Assembly: GCA_946500295.1 (NCBI GenBank)
Contig: CAMMVF010000012.1
Coordinates: 1 to 64,000 of the forward strand
Direction: 5' to 3'
Source of the DNA: an uncultured Clostridia bacterium
Lineage (GTDB): Bacteria > Bacillota > Clostridia > Oscillospirales > Acutalibacteraceae
DNA length: 64,000 bases
The translations under genes and the position numbers were made by a program. Below are positions 49,196-58,384 of the stretch, one piece after another; position 1 is the first letter of the stretch, and every line of letters starts with the position of its first letter. Under the pieces are notes generated by a model. That model was not told where the DNA came from. It saw nothing but the letters and a program-made list of their open reading frames with translations, and did no database searches.

Positions 49196-50335
49196 TTACT
49201 TGCGGTTAAAAATTGACATAATCTGGAAATATGAATCATCGTCATCGTCATCAACAACATCAACCGCAGGCTTCTTAGGAGCTTCCTTAGCGGGAGCTGA
49301 TGAAGACGCAGCTCTGAACGCCTCTCTGGCAGTAGATCTTGTTCTGCTTCTCGGGTCACGGACTGTCGGCTCGTTACCGCCGTTAAATCCTGTGGCGATA
49401 ACTGTAACACTCATTTCGTCCTCCATATTCTCATCCAGAACAGCACCCCAAATGATGTTTGCATCCGGGTCAGCCTGCTCGGTGATCATTGCGGAGGCGG
49501 TGTCAATCTCGTCAAGTCCGATATCAGGAGAAGCTGTGATGTTGACGATAACGCCCTTAGCGCCGCCGATGGATGTCTCAAGCAAGGGGCTGGTGATAGC
49601 CATTCTTGCTGCCTCGTCCGCCTTGTCCTTTCCTGTTGCATAACCGATACCCATGTGAGCATAACCTGCATTCTGCATGATGGCAGTTACATCGGCAAAG
49701 TCAAGGTTTACAAGACCCGGGATGAGGATGAGATCGGAGATACTCTGAACACCCTGACGAAGCACATCGTCTGCAAGCTCAAAGGCGTTTTTCAGGGTTA
49801 TTCTCTGCTCACTGGCATATTTAAGTCGCTCGTTAGGTACAACGATGAGGGAGTCAACATTCTCTCTTAATGCTGCAATTCCTGCCTCAGCCTGCTCCAT
49901 TCTCTTCTTGCCCTCAAATGCAAAAGGCTTAGTAACGATAGCGGTTGTCAAAATTCCCATTGACTTTGCAATCTCTGCTACTATCGGAGCGGCTCCGGTA
50001 CCTGTACCGCCGCCCATTCCTGCAGTAATGAATACCATATCGGTATCCTTAAGCACTGCCTCGATTTCCTCTCTGTTTTCCTCGGCTGCCTGTCTGCCGA
50101 CCTCGGGCTTTGAACCTGCGCCCTTACCGTGTGTGATCTTCTCACCGATCTTAATTTTTGTTCCGGCGCTGGAGAACTGAAGAACGTGGTCATCTGTATT
50201 AACTGCGACAAATTCTACACACTGTACACCCATTTTTACCATTCGATTTACGGCGTTTCCACCGCCGCCGCCAACACCTATTACCTTTATAACAGGAATA
50301 TCGTTGCCAAACTCTTTTTCAATCTCAAATGCCAT
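49196..50335 (-). CDS. ftsZ: Cell division protein FtsZ
   Basis: VIGVGGGGGNAVNRM, GMGGGTGTGAAP, NLDFADV. Confidence 0.98.
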   Translation of the reverse strand: MAFEIEKEFGNDIPVIKVIGVGGGGGNAVNRMVKMGVQCVEFVAVNTDDHVLQFSSAGTKIKIGEKITHGKGAGSKPEVGRQAAEENREEIEAVLKDTDMVFITAGMGGGTGTGAAPIVAEIAKSMGILTTAIVTKPFAFEGKKRMEQAEAGIAALRENVDSLIVVPNERLKYASEQRITLKNAFELADDVLRQGVQSISDLILIPGLVNLDFADVTAIMQNAGYAHMGIGYATGKDKADEAARMAITSPLLETSIGGAKGVIVNITASPDIGLDEIDTASAMITEQADPDANIIWGAVLDENMEDEMSVTVIATGFNGGNEPTVRDPRSRTRSTAREAFRAASSSAPAKEAPKKPAVDVVDDDDDDSYFQIMSIFNRK

Positions 50336-50570
50336 TTAAACTTCCTCCTAAGCGTCGTATATACGACCATCAAATAATATTTATACAAATCAATTTCAAA
50401 ACGTATATGCTGGCAGCTACTATACTGCTACCTTATAAATTTAACACATTGGTGTTAAAATTTCAATAGAGATTTTCAGATTTTTTTCTATTTTTCGCAA
50501 ATATATAAACAAAGTCTTATTATCTCTATTTTTTCATTTATTTTTCTACAGCCGACGAATCGACAAAAAC

Positions 50571-52070
50571 TTAATACACTCCCTCGCCGCCGTTCTGCGC
50601 AGAATAGTCATCTGCATTGTCATCTACAGAGGTATCCGAGGAATCGTAGAGTATATTGCCGTAGGCATCGGTGGGTAAAGTATTGCGGGGAACACCGCCG
50701 GAATAATCGTCAGAGGCGGCAGCACTATCACTTGGTACTGTATCCTGAGATACCGCCTCTGTGGTCTGCTGCGTAGGCGGTTCGGTAGAAGGCTGCGTAC
50801 TTTGGGTAATATCCTCCTGCTCGATTTTATCGAGATACAAATCAGAAATGGGCTTGAAGTACGACGCCTTATTTCCTTCTTTACAGCCTGACACATCGAG
50901 CCGACCTCTGTCGCTTTCGCTGAGTTTTTCATCTATTATGATTTTTGCAGTTTTGAGCTTATAGCTGACATCCTCCGGCAGACCAATGATGATTTTGATT
51001 CGGTTTGAATAATTTAAGCTTATCGACGCAGTGTTTGTAAGATCAATCTCCTTTATGCCCGAAAACTCATTTTCTTTCAACGCCTGATCCACGCTCTGCA
51101 TTATAGATAAAATCCCGCCCTCGTTGAACTCCACCAATTGACCAGGCTGAGCGGTTTTTATCGTACATCCCAAAATCATGGGTACATCGTAATTATCTAC
51201 TGAGCCGCTGACCTTCTCGAGCACCTTTCCCTCAGCGTTTAAAATAGCGTATTCATCGCCATTTTGCACGATAAAGGAAGGCTCGCTTTCGGTAACGGTA
51301 ATTACTATTGTATTGGGAATTCTAATGGAAATATCAGCCTGCTCTATATACGGAAGCTCCAGTTCGATATTTTCTTCCCCTGTTTTTTTATCGGACAGAA
51401 ATAGGTTTTCCCCCAAGGTCATACCGCTTGCGTCTATAATATCCTGAGCAGAGTAATGCTCAGCTCCTTCTACGGTAAATTCCTCAGTGCGGAAAAACAC
51501 CGTAAGTGAAAGCACAATGCCTATAGTAAGGATAATTGTAACTATCACCGCCGCAATACCTATGTTTTTAATCTTCCTGCTGCGATGAGACATCGGCCGC
51601 TTATCAAGGTCAATCTGCGGCAGATTTTCTTCCCGTCCGTGCCGCTGTCTCGACCTCCTTCTCTTAAGTTCAAGCTCATCCGTATAAAACTCGTCTCCGT
51701 AATCTTTGCGGCTCAATACGACGGGTTTATTAGATTTTTTTGCAGTTGAATTCTGTCTTCGGTTTTTGTTTTGGGGGTAGCTCTTACTTTGAGATGAGTC
51801 GCTACGATTTTTTCGCTTTTGGGGCTTATCAGTCTCAGCTGAGCTGCGAAGCGCTTCGGATTTTTGTAAGCCGCTGCTATTACTGCGGCGGCGCTTACCT
51901 CCACCGTCTTTCGGCATTTGCCTGCGAGGAGCGCTGCGCTCATTGTCGAAACTTTGGCGGCGCACGTTTGAGTTATTTCTTTGGGCTCTCTGTTTTTTCC
52001 CCTCAGCTGCGCCTGATTTACTTTCGCCCCTTTTTTTGGCTTCAGTTTCATTTTTCATATTGTTTTTCAT
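50571..52070 (-). CDS. ftsQ: FtsQ/DivIB-type protein with long basic N-terminal tail
   Basis: TM after about 165 basic residues, POTRA-like FFRTEEFTVEGAEHYSAQDIIDASGMTLGENLF. Confidence 0.85.
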   Translation of the reverse strand: MKNNMKNETEAKKRGESKSGAAEGKKQRAQRNNSNVRRQSFDNERSAPRRQMPKDGGGKRRRSNSSGLQKSEALRSSAETDKPQKRKNRSDSSQSKSYPQNKNRRQNSTAKKSNKPVVLSRKDYGDEFYTDELELKRRRSRQRHGREENLPQIDLDKRPMSHRSRKIKNIGIAAVIVTIILTIGIVLSLTVFFRTEEFTVEGAEHYSAQDIIDASGMTLGENLFLSDKKTGEENIELELPYIEQADISIRIPNTIVITVTESEPSFIVQNGDEYAILNAEGKVLEKVSGSVDNYDVPMILGCTIKTAQPGQLVEFNEGGILSIMQSVDQALKENEFSGIKEIDLTNTASISLNYSNRIKIIIGLPEDVSYKLKTAKIIIDEKLSESDRGRLDVSGCKEGNKASYFKPISDLYLDKIEQEDITQSTQPSTEPPTQQTTEAVSQDTVPSDSAAASDDYSGGVPRNTLPTDAYGNILYDSSDTSVDDNADDYSAQNGGEGVY

Positions 52071-52106
52071 TGCTTCTTCCCTACTTTTTCTTCCCTGACA
52101 GTTAAA

Positions 52107-53369
52107 CTATATCTTCTTAATAGAAGCGCCAAGCTCTGAAAGAACAAGCTCAATGTCTTCATAGCCTCGCTCAATAAAATTAACCCCTGTAATCTCGGTC
52201 ACGCCACTCGCTCTCAGTCCGGCGACTACCAGAGCCGCTCCGCCTCTGAGGTCGGGCGCTGCAACTTTGGCTGCGTACAGCTCAGGCACTCCCTCTACAA
52301 CGGCAACCTTACCTTCAAGATGAATTTTTGCTCCCATTCTCTCGAGAGCGCAGACGTGTTTATATCTGCTTTCAAATATGTTCTCTACAAAAATCCCTGT
52401 GCCTCTGGCAGTGGCGAGCATTGCCATTATCGGCGGCTGTGCGTCAGTAGGAAAGCCGGGATACGGCATCGTCCGCAAAAAGCTGACTGCGTGCAGCCTT
52501 GTGGGTGCATCGAGCAAAATTGCATTTCCCCTCTGGCTTACGGTACAGCCGCTCTCTTCAAACACCGGGATTATGCTGCCCAGATGCGATGGGATCACAT
52601 GATCGAGCAGAACTCTTCCTCCTGTGGCTGCGACTGCCGCCATATAGCTTGCCGCCGCTATCCTGTCGGGAATAATAGTGTGCATCGTCCCCGAGAGGCG
52701 TTCAACTCCGTCTATGATCACCACTCCCTCACCCGCTCCGGTGATTCTGGCTCCAAAGGCGTTGAGACAGTCGGCAAGATCAACAATCTCCGGTTCTCTG
52801 GCAGCATTGGTGATTATGGTAGTTCCCTTTGCCATGCAGGCGGCAAGGATGATGTTCTCGGTAGCTCCAACGCTCGGAAATGAAAGAGATATCTTCGCTC
52901 CGTGAAGCCCGTCGGGAACACTGCACTCCAGCACCCCATGTTTTTCAGATATTTCAACACCGAGCAGCCTGAGCGCCATTATGTGCAGATCAATCGGCCT
53001 CGGACCCAACTCACAACCGCCGGGGAAGGTAAGTCTCGCCCTTCCGAAACGTGAAATCATCGGTCCCAAAAAAATTATAGATGAACGCATTGCGTGCATA
53101 AGCTCATCGGGTATGTCGTACTTATCGGCACATTTGCTGTCCACATACACCGTGGCTCCGTCCTTTTTAACCTCACAGCCCATATATCTCAGAATATTCA
53201 GCGTGATATTCACATCCGACAGATTCGGACAATTATGTATCACACTGCTGTCCCCTGTCAAGAGGGTCGCCGCCAAAATCGGCAGTGCACTGTTTTTGGC
53301 GCCCTGAACCTCAATTTTTCCACACAGTCGTTTTCCACCCTCTATTATCAGCTTCGACACAGAGAACAC
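52107..53369 (-). CDS. murA: UDP-N-acetylglucosamine 1-carboxyvinyltransferase
   Basis: EVQGAKNSALPILAATLLT, PGGCELGPRPIDLH, PYPGFPTDAQ. Confidence 0.95.
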   Translation of the reverse strand: MFSVSKLIIEGGKRLCGKIEVQGAKNSALPILAATLLTGDSSVIHNCPNLSDVNITLNILRYMGCEVKKDGATVYVDSKCADKYDIPDELMHAMRSSIIFLGPMISRFGRARLTFPGGCELGPRPIDLHIMALRLLGVEISEKHGVLECSVPDGLHGAKISLSFPSVGATENIILAACMAKGTTIITNAAREPEIVDLADCLNAFGARITGAGEGVVIIDGVERLSGTMHTIIPDRIAAASYMAAVAATGGRVLLDHVIPSHLGSIIPVFEESGCTVSQRGNAILLDAPTRLHAVSFLRTMPYPGFPTDAQPPIMAMLATARGTGIFVENIFESRYKHVCALERMGAKIHLEGKVAVVEGVPELYAAKVAAPDLRGGAALVVAGLRASGVTEITGVNFIERGYEDIELVLSELGASIKKI

Positions 53370-53531
53370 CCCTTATTCTAATATATAAAAGCAATCAGGT
53401 AAAGTCTTAATCCTTAATATATTATGAATAATGGCGGTTGTGCGTGAGAGCATAGGCGACGAATAGAGATTGTTTGACAGGTGCAATGTCACATTTGGTT
53501 AGTAAATATTTCACTACACCAACGGCATAAT

Positions 53532-53601
53532 CTCCCCTGCGACGGTTGCAATCGTCGCAGGCATGATCAAACGAGCTTGTCACTCGGGCGAAGATTTAAA
53601 T
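53532..53601 (-). repeat. Copy D of the interspersed repeat (partial, 70 bp)
   Basis: GCGACGGTTGCAATCGTCGC..GATCAAACGAGCTTGTCACTCGGGCGAAGATTTAAAT; abuts murG stop codon. Confidence 0.9.
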
Positions 53602-54731
53602 TATTTTTTGGCTGTACCGTTTAACACTGTACGAATAACGGAGTATATCCTGTCATTAGCATCTACAATAGCCATCTTTCCTGCGTTTTGAGAGTATTCC
53701 TTCAGTCTCTCCTTGTCGCTTAAAATCTCATCGACAAGCTTTATAACCTTTTCTCCGTCAAGCTCGCTTTCCTCTATTATAAACGCCGCTTTTGCCTTTA
53801 CCATTGACATGGCATTATGGTACTGATGATTTTCGGCGACATTTGGAGACGGAATTAAAATTGCCGGCTTGCCCTGAACCTGGAGCTCACTTAAAGTTAT
53901 AGCTCCCGCTCGGCAGATGACCAGGTCGGCTGCCGCAAGACATACAGGCATATTGTTGATATACTCTCTGATATCGAGGTTGGGACATTTGTCCGGCTCA
54001 ATGCCCTTTTGACGAAGAAGATCCGGAAACCATTTTCCGTATTGACCATAGGCGTGAATAATCTGGTATTTTCCGTCCTTGCCGCTTCTGGCTATCAAGT
54101 CGGCAACTCCCTCATTTATTTTTCTCGCACCGAGGCTGCCTCCAAAAGAAAGAATGACCGGTCTATCATCAAGTCCCAGCGCCTTCCTGGAGGTCTCCCT
54201 GCCCGCTGTGATAATTTCCCCTCTTACAGGATTTCCGGTGGTAACAAAGTGACAAGAATCACTCAGATAATTTTTCGCATAGGGATTTGCAAGCATTACC
54301 TTTTGCACCTTTTTTGAAAGCATCTTTGTAGTGACGCCCGGGAAAGCGTTTTGCTCGTGAATAACAGCCGGGATGCCGAGCTTTACTGCAGCTCTGATTA
54401 CAGGGCCGCTGACATATCCGCCAGTACCTATACAGATATCCGGCTTAAACTCTTTGATTATTTTTTTTGCATCCGCTGTGGAGGAAATAGCTCTTTTCAG
54501 CGTGATGATGTTATCCTTTATTGCACCAGGAGAAAGACTTCTTCTGAAACCAGATATCTTTATTGTTTTCAGCTCATATCCCGCTTGGGCTACAAGCCGC
54601 TCCTCCATTCCTCCCTTCGCTCCTACATAGAGGATTTCACATTTCGGATCCTTATCCTTCAGATATCCGGCTATGGCAAGAGCCGGATTAATGTGGCCGG
54701 CTGTTCCGCCGCCGGCAAAAATAACGCGCAT
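53601..54731 (-). CDS. murG: UDP-GlcNAc:undecaprenyl-PP-MurNAc-pentapeptide GlcNAc transferase
   Basis: FAGGGTAGHINPALAIA, FGGSLGARKINE, SELQVQGKPAILIPSP. Confidence 0.96.
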   Translation of the reverse strand: MRVIFAGGGTAGHINPALAIAGYLKDKDPKCEILYVGAKGGMEERLVAQAGYELKTIKISGFRRSLSPGAIKDNIITLKRAISSTADAKKIIKEFKPDICIGTGGYVSGPVIRAAVKLGIPAVIHEQNAFPGVTTKMLSKKVQKVMLANPYAKNYLSDSCHFVTTGNPVRGEIITAGRETSRKALGLDDRPVILSFGGSLGARKINEGVADLIARSGKDGKYQIIHAYGQYGKWFPDLLRQKGIEPDKCPNLDIREYINNMPVCLAAADLVICRAGAITLSELQVQGKPAILIPSPNVAENHQYHNAMSMVKAKAAFIIEESELDGEKVIKLVDEILSDKERLKEYSQNAGKMAIVDANDRIYSVIRTVLNGTAKK

Positions 54732-54758
54732 GATTATCCCCCTTATCCTTCTTTATGT

Positions 54759-54926
54759 ATTTAAATCTTCGCCTGCGTGACACGCTCGTTTGATCACGTC
54801 TGCGACGATTGCAACCGTCGCCGGGGAGCTTTGCTCCTCAGGGTTTCGGTGGGGATTATAACTCCCGCCGAAGCCCTGAATATCCCCGCCGCCTACAGGG
54901 GCGAGGACATCGGCGACTTGGTTATA
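54759..54926 (+). repeat. Copy E of the interspersed repeat (full length)
   Basis: Same end motifs and five-hairpin order as copy A. Confidence 0.95.
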
Positions 54927-54937
54927 CTTCCTGCTTA

Positions 54938-56227
54938 TCAAGCTTTATTCATATTTGCACTCCTCGATACTGACAAAACTATGCCCATTTGCATAAGAAT
55001 CATTATAAGTGATGAACCGCCGTAGCTGAAAAACGGCAGGCTGATACCTGTGTTCGGCAGCCAGTCGGTAATAACAAAGATGTTGAGGACCACCTGAATT
55101 CCAACCTGAGCCGTAAGGCCCGCAGCAAGCAAGGTGCCAAAGCGATCCTTAGCTCTCATAGCGATTACAAATCCTCTCCAGACAAGCAGTCCGAAAAGAA
55201 TCAATATTATTATTGCACCGACAAGACCCAACTCCTCACAGACTATAGCAAAAACGAAGTCGTTTTGAGGTTCCGGAAGATAGAGGTACTTTTGCCTCGA
55301 CTGTCCGAGTCCAAGCCCCAAAAGTCCGCCTGAGCCAATGGCATAAAGGGAGTTTCTCGTCTGCCAGGTATCCTGCCACATTGAGTCATCTACATATTCC
55401 AGCGCTTTGCCCCAGCCGTCCATTCTCTCCATAGCATAGCCGAGTTTATCAGTGACCGCCAAAACCAACACTACGCCTACCAAAACTCCTCCGATTATGA
55501 GAAACCATCTGAGCTTTCCTCCATAGAGTAAAACCATCAGAGCCGTCAGAATTCCGATGATAACTATGCCGGAATAGTGAGGCTCAAGGTACAAGAGCAC
55601 AGCCGTAACTCCAAAAATAACCAACGGAGGAAGCGCGCCGTACTTAAAAGTTTGCACTCTCTTGTGCTGGTAAGCTCCCCAGTGGGCAAGAAAGATGATA
55701 ATAGCAAACTTCATAATCTCCGACGGCTGAATATTGAAACTGCCGACCCCTATCCAACGCTTTACACCGGTACCGGTTGCAGACGGCAAAATCAGCACCA
55801 CTATCATCGCGAGGATTCCCAGCGGAAGTATTATGAGCGACAGCTTTTTTAAGTATTCGTAATTCAGATAAGACATAAAGAACATTACGCCTATTCCTAC
55901 AGTGGCAAAAATCAGCTGACGAATAAGATAATAGTAGCTGTTGCTCTCACTGTAATAGGCTACGGGGTAGCTGGCGGAAAACATCATTATTATTCCACAC
56001 ACGAGCAACACAAGCACCAAAATTAAAAACGGCATATCCAAGCCGATTCCTATTCTGAATGCCTTGGTTTTACTTTTTGAACGCTCACGCACTCGGGTTT
56101 GGGACAACCGCCTGTGCTGAATATCCTCAATCGGGATTGCATATTTGTCCGGCATATCTGCCGATGCCTTTTTAATACGCCCGTTAGGCTGCTTCTTCCT
56201 GTAGTTTTTGGAGCGTAACAAATCCAT
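54938..56227 (-). CDS. ftsW: SEDS-family lipid II polymerase FtsW/SpoVE
   Basis: MFSASYPVAYY, GVKRWIGVGSFNIQPSEIMKFA, PLPNTGISLPFFSYGGSS-like segment. Confidence 0.94.
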   Translation of the reverse strand: MDLLRSKNYRKKQPNGRIKKASADMPDKYAIPIEDIQHRRLSQTRVRERSKSKTKAFRIGIGLDMPFLILVLVLLVCGIIMMFSASYPVAYYSESNSYYYLIRQLIFATVGIGVMFFMSYLNYEYLKKLSLIILPLGILAMIVVLILPSATGTGVKRWIGVGSFNIQPSEIMKFAIIIFLAHWGAYQHKRVQTFKYGALPPLVIFGVTAVLLYLEPHYSGIVIIGILTALMVLLYGGKLRWFLIIGGVLVGVVLVLAVTDKLGYAMERMDGWGKALEYVDDSMWQDTWQTRNSLYAIGSGGLLGLGLGQSRQKYLYLPEPQNDFVFAIVCEELGLVGAIIILILFGLLVWRGFVIAMRAKDRFGTLLAAGLTAQVGIQVVLNIFVITDWLPNTGISLPFFSYGGSSLIMILMQMGIVLSVSRSANMNKA

Positions 56228-56254
56228 TATAACACCACCGTAGTTTAATATTAC

Positions 56255-57262
56255 TTATGCTATTTGACTTAATCCGAACAAGGTTATCAGCACCGCAAAA
56301 ATCCCGCACACAGCTGTAGCAACGCTGAAAACCACAACAATTCTGACCTCTGACCAGCCGCACTTCTCGAAATGATGGTGAATGGGACTCATTTTGAAAA
56401 GCCGCTTACCATTGGTCAGTTTAAAGTATGTAACCTGTATGACTACAGATAGCATTTCAAGTATAAACGGAGCTGCCGCTACCAGCAGCAAAAGCGGAAG
56501 GTCGATTGAAAAAGCGAGCGAACAGAGATAACCTCCGAGGAAAAGAGAGCCGACATCTCCCATGACAACCTTTGCAGGGTGGAGATTCCACAGCAAAAAG
56601 CCCAAACAACCGCCTGCTAAAGCCGATGCTGCTATCCCCGTACACTGCGTCTTCATTATAGCTGCCAGCAGCATAAACGTGAGGCAGCAAAAAAATGACA
56701 TAGTTCCCACAAGTCCGTCTGTCCCGTCGCTAATACCTACTGCGTTGACGACAGCCACGATACCTATAGCTGAAAGTATCCAGTAAAAAACACCCAAATC
56801 GTAAATACCGAAATACGGAACAACTATGTTGCTGGTTACTCCTAATAAGTACAGAACTAAAAGATAAGCAGAGGCTACAAAAAATTGAAGAATAAGCTTG
56901 TGTTTAACTTTGAGCCCGTGCTCTCTTTTCTTTTTTACCTTTATATAATCATCGGCAAAGCCTATTCCACCAAAGGCGAGCGCCATTGCAAGACCTGCCA
57001 CTACCTTTAGAGTATCCTTGTCATAGCTTTCAAAATAAGAAAACAAAAACACGCACACTATTGAGGTTACAACACTGGCAAGTATAAATATCAGTCCGCC
57101 CATAGTCGGGATTCCCTGTTTGTTATGATGCCATGTAGAACCTTCCCCTTGAATTGTCTGTACGAAGCCGCGGCTTCTCAGCTTCGGCACGAGCCAGCGT
57201 CCGAAAAACGCCGATATTATAAACGAGGCCACTGCGCTGCCAAGCACCCAACCTGTATTCAT
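56255..57262 (-). CDS. mraY: MraY paralog 2 (divergent active-site motifs)
   Basis: GIPTMGGLIF, DDYIKVKKKREHGL, NAVGISDGTDG, PAKVVMGDVGSL, MSPIHHHFEKCGW. Confidence 0.9.
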   Translation of the reverse strand: MNTGWVLGSAVASFIISAFFGRWLVPKLRSRGFVQTIQGEGSTWHHNKQGIPTMGGLIFILASVVTSIVCVFLFSYFESYDKDTLKVVAGLAMALAFGGIGFADDYIKVKKKREHGLKVKHKLILQFFVASAYLLVLYLLGVTSNIVVPYFGIYDLGVFYWILSAIGIVAVVNAVGISDGTDGLVGTMSFFCCLTFMLLAAIMKTQCTGIAASALAGGCLGFLLWNLHPAKVVMGDVGSLFLGGYLCSLAFSIDLPLLLLVAAAPFILEMLSVVIQVTYFKLTNGKRLFKMSPIHHHFEKCGWSEVRIVVVFSVATAVCGIFAVLITLFGLSQIA

Positions 57263-57320
57263 CTTTCTACCTCCGATATCTTTACGTTACCCTGCCCGGT
57301 AAAGCAGACAAAACATTATG

Positions 57321-58343
57321 TTATACAAATGTAATTCCAAATCCGAATATAACAATTAAAACCGAAGCAATGGCGCAAATCCCGGTAAATAAGCCGAACA
57401 CTATTACTATCTTTACCTCTGACCAGCCGCACATCTCGAAGTGGTGGTGAATTGGGCTCATTTTAAACAGGCGCTTACCGTGGGTCAGCTTAAAGTAGGT
57501 CACCTGAAGTACAACTGAGAGCATTTCAATAAGATAAGGCAGAGCTATCAAGATCAAAATAATCGGTTTGTTCATTGCATAAGCGAGCGCACAAATATAA
57601 CCTCCGAGATAAAGTGAGCCTGTGTCGCCCATGAACACCTTGGCAGGGTGGAAATTCCAAATTAAAAAACCTAAACAGCCACCCGCCAATGCAGATGCCA
57701 TGATACCGCTGCACTGCATTTGCAAAACCGAGGACAAAAGCATAAATCCGAGTGCAACGAAAAATGACTCAGAACCGACCAGTCCGTCAATTCCATCGGA
57801 AAGATTCACTGCGTTTACAACACCGACAATAGCGATGGCCGAGAGTATCCAATAAAAGACTCCCAGGTCAAAACCGCCGATAAACGGAATCTCTATGACG
57901 CTGCTGCCACCGAGAATATAAAGAGTAAGAAGATATGCGGCCGCTATGGCAAATTGAAGCACAAGCTTTTGCTTGGCAGTGAGTCCCAGGTTTCTCTTCT
58001 TGACAACCTTAATATAATCGTCAATAAATCCTACAGCTCCATATGCCACAGCCATAAAAACTCCTGCTATTACTCTGCCCATGTCGCCGAGCGCAGTCGG
58101 ACTGCCTCCTGCCGTGAGATAGAATAAAATGACACAGATAAGAGTAGTGACTACCGAACCCAAAATGAACATGAACCCGCCCATAGTCGGCGTACCCTGC
58201 TTTTTTTCATGCCACTTGGGACCATCCTCAAGTATCGTCTGACCGAAGTGAACCTTTTTCAGAAAAGGAACAAGCCACTTTCCAAATAAGGCTGCTATCG
58301 CAAAGGAAGCCACCGCGCTTCCGAGTACCCATCCTACATTCAT
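57321..58343 (-). CDS. mraY: Phospho-N-acetylmuramoyl-pentapeptide transferase (canonical copy)
   Basis: GTPTMGGFMF, DDYIKVVKKRNLGLTAKQK, NAVNLSDGIDG, PAKVFMGDTGSL, MSPIHHHFEMCGW. Confidence 0.96.
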   Translation of the reverse strand: MNVGWVLGSAVASFAIAALFGKWLVPFLKKVHFGQTILEDGPKWHEKKQGTPTMGGFMFILGSVVTTLICVILFYLTAGGSPTALGDMGRVIAGVFMAVAYGAVGFIDDYIKVVKKRNLGLTAKQKLVLQFAIAAAYLLTLYILGGSSVIEIPFIGGFDLGVFYWILSAIAIVGVVNAVNLSDGIDGLVGSESFFVALGFMLLSSVLQMQCSGIMASALAGGCLGFLIWNFHPAKVFMGDTGSLYLGGYICALAYAMNKPIILILIALPYLIEMLSVVLQVTYFKLTHGKRLFKMSPIHHHFEMCGWSEVKIVIVFGLFTGICAIASVLIVIFGFGITFV

Positions 58344-58384
58344 CTTTTGTACCTCCATACTTTTAATTTCAAGTAATATTAATC

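Noticed and set aside
54753-54941. 62-aa minus-strand ORF MISRKYNQVADVLAP..
   Set aside because: Translation of interspersed repeat copy E, not a gene.
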